DNA of 14,106 bases from Campylobacterota bacterium (GTDB taxonomy: Bacteria; Campylobacterota; Campylobacteria; Campylobacterales; SZUA-545): assembly GCA_030836705.1 (NCBI GenBank), contig JAUPLZ010000376.1, positions 1 to 14,106 of the forward strand. The letters are read 5' to 3'. Under the pieces are notes generated by a model that searched no databases, was not told where the DNA came from, and saw nothing but the letters and a program-made list of their open reading frames with translations. Position numbers and translations under genes: made by a program. Positions 12,403-14,106 of the stretch are shown in pieces. Within the stretch, counting starts at the first letter, position 1, and the number at the start of each line of letters is the position of its first letter.

Positions 12403-12439
12403 CCAAATACATCAGCAAAAGTATAACACAAAAAAGCCA

Positions 12440-12477
12440 AAAATAGTTTTCAAACTAGAAAGTCAAAAAACTATTTT
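12440..12477 (-). terminator. Terminator for the leftward accessory cassette
   Basis: AAAATAGTTTT (12440-12450) and AAAACTATTTT (12467-12477) form a perfect 11-bp inverted repeat with a 16-nt loop. On the minus strand the second arm runs into TTTTTGGCTTTTTT. This suits termination of transcripts from the genes at 12547 and beyond, although the stem is AT-rich. Confidence 0.5.
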
Positions 12478-12483
12478 CAAAAC

Positions 12484-12540
12484 CAAAAAATTGGTGGATA
12501 CCCCTACTACGAAAAAATGGTGGCAGGGGCTACTACGACT
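12484..12540 (-). repeat. Two copies of an intergenic repeat (with a third at 13447)
   Basis: Two units lie in tandem, each with a TGGTGG core followed by a C-rich or G-rich stretch and CTACTACGA (12504-12512 and 12530-12538). In the first the core is followed by ATACCCC; in the second by CAGGGG, so CCCCT and AGGGG of the two units can also pair. On the minus strand the pattern reads CGTAGTAG, then a GC-rich step, then CCACCA and a run of T. The second unit lies directly downstream of the stop of the gene at 12547, suggesting a 3' end element. Confidence 0.5.
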
Positions 12541-12546
12541 TTTCGC

Positions 12547-12810
12547 TCACTTCGTGGAATAAGTCTTTCTCACAGTATGCAAGTTCTGCATCTGGTTAGC
12601 AGGAATAATGCCAGCACACTCCACTATCGCAGCCTCAGTGTTTCTAACAACCTCAGAAAAATACGCCTCAGCATAATCAATATCTTTACGCTCAAGAGCT
12701 AAATGGGCTTTTTGTTGAGAAGCAGAAATAAGATTATGGTAGTATAAACACATATCAGCACCAGCGAACAACGAAACACTAAATACAACTAAAACAATAA
12801 TCTTTTTCAT
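12547..12810 (-). CDS. Small exported protein with signal peptide
   Basis: An 87-residue protein whose first residues MKKIIVLVVFSVSLFAGADM are a textbook signal peptide: two lysines, a hydrophobic core and a likely cleavage after SLFA. The mature part is helical and charged with two cysteines (residues 21 and about 65) that could form a disulphide in the periplasm. There is no lipobox. The gene overlaps the upstream one by 4 bp. A periplasmic role in lysis or in superinfection exclusion is conceivable in this position, but no family is recognised. Confidence 0.65.
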   Translation of the reverse strand: MKKIIVLVVFSVSLFAGADMCLYYHNLISASQQKAHLALERKDIDYAEAYFSEVVRNTEAAIVECAGIIPANQMQNLHTVRKTYSTK

Positions 12811-12998
12811 TTCAAATCCTTTTTGATTAAACTATCACTCTCTTTATCATATCTCATACCATTAGGAACTAGCTCGGGTATGGCTTCATAAATAGAAACT
12901 TCTTTGTAAATACAAGAATTAAAACATATAGATGGAATGTGAAAAATTTTTCTTCCTTTTGAATCCGTCACAGCATAAAATAACCCTTTCTCTAGCAT
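12807..12998 (-). CDS. Small hypothetical protein, 63 aa
   Basis: MLEKGLFYAVTDSKGRKIFH begins a 63-residue protein with a beta-like start, two cysteines (CFNSC) and a charged C-terminus. Its TAA/ATGA overlap with the exported-protein gene suggests co-translation. The Shine-Dalgarno is weak (AT-rich leader), so expression may come from coupling with upstream genes. Family unknown. Confidence 0.5.
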   Translation of the reverse strand: MLEKGLFYAVTDSKGRKIFHIPSICFNSCIYKEVSIYEAIPELVPNGMRYDKESDSLIKKDLK

Positions 12999-13014
12999 TT
13001 TTATATCAAAAATA

Positions 13015-13236
13015 TCATAACATAATGAAAGGAAGCTGTTTATATTTAGGTCTTGTGCTTTTTTTCAAAAGCTCTATCTCCTGCGCCAACTCAACTATAC
13101 GAGCATTACTAACTTGCAACTCTCTTTTAACTCTGCCATTTTCTAAAATAACTTTTTCAATTTTAGAAGTCAAAAAACTATTTTCAGCTCTAAGCTGTGC
13201 AATTTTATTTTTTAACTCTCTATATGTTTTTCCCAT
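13015..13236 (-). CDS. Short coiled-coil protein
   Basis: A 73-residue protein starting MGKTYRELKNKIAQLRAENS; I chose the ATG at 13236 because AAAAAGGTG lies six bases upstream and because the upstream GTG (13245) abuts that site. Residues 5-60 show heptad spacing of Leu, Ile and Val with strongly charged flanks, so a continuous coiled coil. The basic tail is TRPKYKQLPFIML. It starts one base after the stop of the ribbon-helix-helix-like gene. It could be a lysis-cassette spanin-like or structural adaptor protein; no membrane segment is seen, so this is unproven. Confidence 0.6.
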   Translation of the reverse strand: MGKTYRELKNKIAQLRAENSFLTSKIEKVILENGRVKRELQVSNARIVELAQEIELLKKSTRPKYKQLPFIML

Positions 13237-13237
13237 T

Positions 13238-13408
13238 TTAAACACCTTTTTTCATAATTTTTTCAAGATAAGCCCTAATAGTCAAAGAGGTATTTATCTT
13301 GTTTTCTTTTGCAAACTCTTTCCACTTTTTATCAAAGTCATAGTCCACTCTAATAGCTAAAGTAGATATTTTCAATGGCTCTTTTTTACTCTTTTTAATA
13401 ATCTGCAT
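13238..13408 (-). CDS. Ribbon-helix-helix-like small DNA-binding protein
   Basis: A 56-residue protein, MQIIKKSKKEPLKISTLAIR then VDYDFDKKWKEFAKENKINT and SLTIRAYLEKIMKKGV. The basic N-terminus, a predicted strand (ISTLAIRV), a first helix (FDKKWKEFAKENK) and a second helix (SLTIRAYLEKIM) fit the ribbon-helix-helix (Arc/CopG) fold, which binds DNA as a dimer and commonly regulates phage or toxin-antitoxin genes. AAAGGA lies five bases before the ATG. It is followed one base after its stop by the coiled-coil gene, so both are co-transcribed. Confidence 0.7.
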   Translation of the reverse strand: MQIIKKSKKEPLKISTLAIRVDYDFDKKWKEFAKENKINTSLTIRAYLEKIMKKGV

Positions 13409-13446
13409 ACATTTCCTTTTCTATAAATTTTAGCCGATACCGCTAC

Positions 13447-13480
13447 CACCAAAAAACTGGTGGGATACCCTACTATGACT
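13447..13480 (-). repeat. Third copy of the intergenic repeat, with hairpin
   Basis: CCACC-AAAAAAC-TGGTGG gives a 5-6 bp hairpin, followed by GATACCC and CTACTATGA (13470-13478). It matches the units at 12484-12540 and, like the second of them, lies exactly at the end of a leftward gene: the TAG stop of the HNH gene (13473) is within it. On the minus strand it forms CCACCA-GTTTTT-TGGTGG. Confidence 0.5.
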
Positions 13481-13922
13481 TTTGAGCAAGATAATCTTCG
13501 TATATCTTATCCGCCACCGCATTTTGAGCTTCCATGCTATAAGTCTCTCTCCATTTTTTAGGCGTGCCGTGTGCCGACAACTCCTGCCCCAGCCTGTGAT
13601 GCTCAACGCCACAAAGCGGGATTAACCGCCTATGGTTTTTAACATCGCTGCTAACCTCTTTAATGTGGTGCCACTCTATACCATTAAAACCCCCACAAAC
13701 AAAGCAAGAATATACAGCGAACTCTTTTAACCACTTAAGATACTCTCTATCCTCTAAAGTAATTTTAACCTCATTGCTACCATCAAACTTTGGCTTGATC
13801 CGTGCAGCCGTAACAGTAACAGACTTTTTACCGGTTCTATTTTTATCTTTACCAGCATAAGGTTTTTTACCAAAACACGGCTCTTTTTTAGGCTTAATTC
13901 TACCGCTTACTATTTCAAACAT
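13473..13922 (-). CDS. HNH nuclease, Ref-like
   Basis: A 149-residue protein. A basic N-terminal half (lysine-rich, about 1-60) precedes the C-terminal nuclease core: CFVCGGFNGIEWHHIKE (about 73-89; C-x2-C and the HH pair), then HRRLIPLCGVEHHRLGQELS (about 98-117; L-P-L-C-x3-HH) and AHGTPKKWRETYS. The Cys/His layout and the 'PLC…HH…G.p.kW' ending match Ref-type and related phage HNH nucleases, which in P1 act with RecA to cut DNA. The start has a strong AAAAGGAGA site. Naming as Ref is from motif memory. Confidence 0.75.
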   Translation of the reverse strand: MFEIVSGRIKPKKEPCFGKKPYAGKDKNRTGKKSVTVTAARIKPKFDGSNEVKITLEDREYLKWLKEFAVYSCFVCGGFNGIEWHHIKEVSSDVKNHRRLIPLCGVEHHRLGQELSAHGTPKKWRETYSMEAQNAVADKIYEDYLAQKS

Positions 13923-13943
13923 AAATCTCCTTTTTTACAAAAT

Positions 13944-14106
13944 TTACAATGTAACATTTTCTACTAAATAATCAATATCAAAAATAAATATCAAGCCATT
14001 TTCATTTACAAAAACTTCAAGCACATCTATGTTTGTATCATCACTTAAAAATCTATTTCTTACAGTAAAATACTGATTTGCCTTATTTTCAATATAATCT
14101 TTGCTA
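13944..14106 (-). CDS. Hypothetical protein, partial (N-terminus beyond window)
   Basis: An open frame enters from the right edge and ends at TAA 13944-13946 after 53 visible residues (…YFTVRNRFLSDDTNIDVLEV…FIFDIDYLVENVTL). It is beta-rich and hydrophobic at the end. Its stop lies about 20 bp before the HNH start, so the two are probably in one leftward operon. No family can be named from this part. Confidence 0.55.
   Translation of the reverse strand, partial: SKDYIENKANQYFTVRNRFLSDDTNIDVLEVFVNENGLIFIFDIDYLVENVTL

Larger units (their letters stand above)
12097..12426. pseudogene. Possible ORF remnant interrupted by an in-frame amber codon
   Basis: On the plus strand one frame stays open from a TTG at 12097 to TAG at 12199-12201 (…VEIIYKDGITVAKDKIRVSA…) and, in the same frame, from 12202 to TAA at 12424 (…FSAKTAFRDGYHQKMITKSG…). 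The +1 frame holds a second open stretch (LPKNKKKAKIAAISSPTPKE…) starting at a TTG at 12194. None has a good start codon or ribosome-binding site. The first part looks most protein-like. It may be the decayed end of a gene lost during recombination, or simply non-coding DNA. No confident gene is called in 12120-12546. Confidence 0.25.

Noticed and set aside
1..14106. CRISPR array or classical insertion sequence
   Set aside because: No regularly spaced direct repeats and no transposase gene with terminal inverted repeats were seen.

Overview
The window is AT-rich bacteriophage or prophage DNA. The host is probably a member of the Campylobacterota (Sulfurimonas, Arcobacter or Campylobacter relatives). 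The single-stranded DNA-binding protein resembles the SSBs of that group as I remember them, in its EETCFVD and NQYLRKGSKVLI segments. Codon use and the TATAAT-type -10 boxes also fit. No database search was possible. No integrase, terminase or major capsid gene is visible, so the window is an internal part of a larger element.

Layout. Positions 1-3315 hold a leftward operon, read from right to left: a small protein, an ERF-type annealing protein, a Gp157-like protein, a NinB-like protein and SSB. It continues into an HNH nuclease gene with its own near-perfect promoter and then two small genes at the left edge. Positions 3316-3962 are a divergent control region. Positions 3963-7701 run rightward: a small helix-turn-helix protein, two homing-type HNH nucleases, a DnaD/phage replication-initiator-like protein, an unknown protein, a VRR-NUC-like nuclease and a 37-residue ORF. 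Positions 7813-12089 are rightward virion genes, tail or baseplate in character, with two paralogous proteins and a large beta-rich fibre-like protein. Positions 12090-12546 are a convergence zone with terminators, repeats and ORF remnants. Positions 12547-14106 are a leftward accessory cassette: an exported small protein, a coiled-coil protein, a ribbon-helix-helix-like protein and a Ref-like HNH protein.

The most unusual content is non-coding. At 3345-3829 (minus strand) there is a roughly 485-nt region with more than a dozen helices. These include an 11-bp helix closing about 200 nt, a 7-bp long-range pairing that crosses it (a pseudoknot), a compact multibranch domain and GNRA-type tetraloops that exist only on the minus-strand RNA. 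It looks like a large ornate phage RNA, and I do not recognise it as a known class.

A second structured RNA (4934-5083, plus strand) sits between an extended -10 promoter and an HNH gene and folds as a large H-type pseudoknot. Two further 21-position hairpins (249-300 minus, 7518-7575 plus) carry loops complementary to Shine-Dalgarno sequences. Structured RNAs therefore recur beside nuclease genes across the left half of the window. All folding was done by eye; a covariance search would be decisive.
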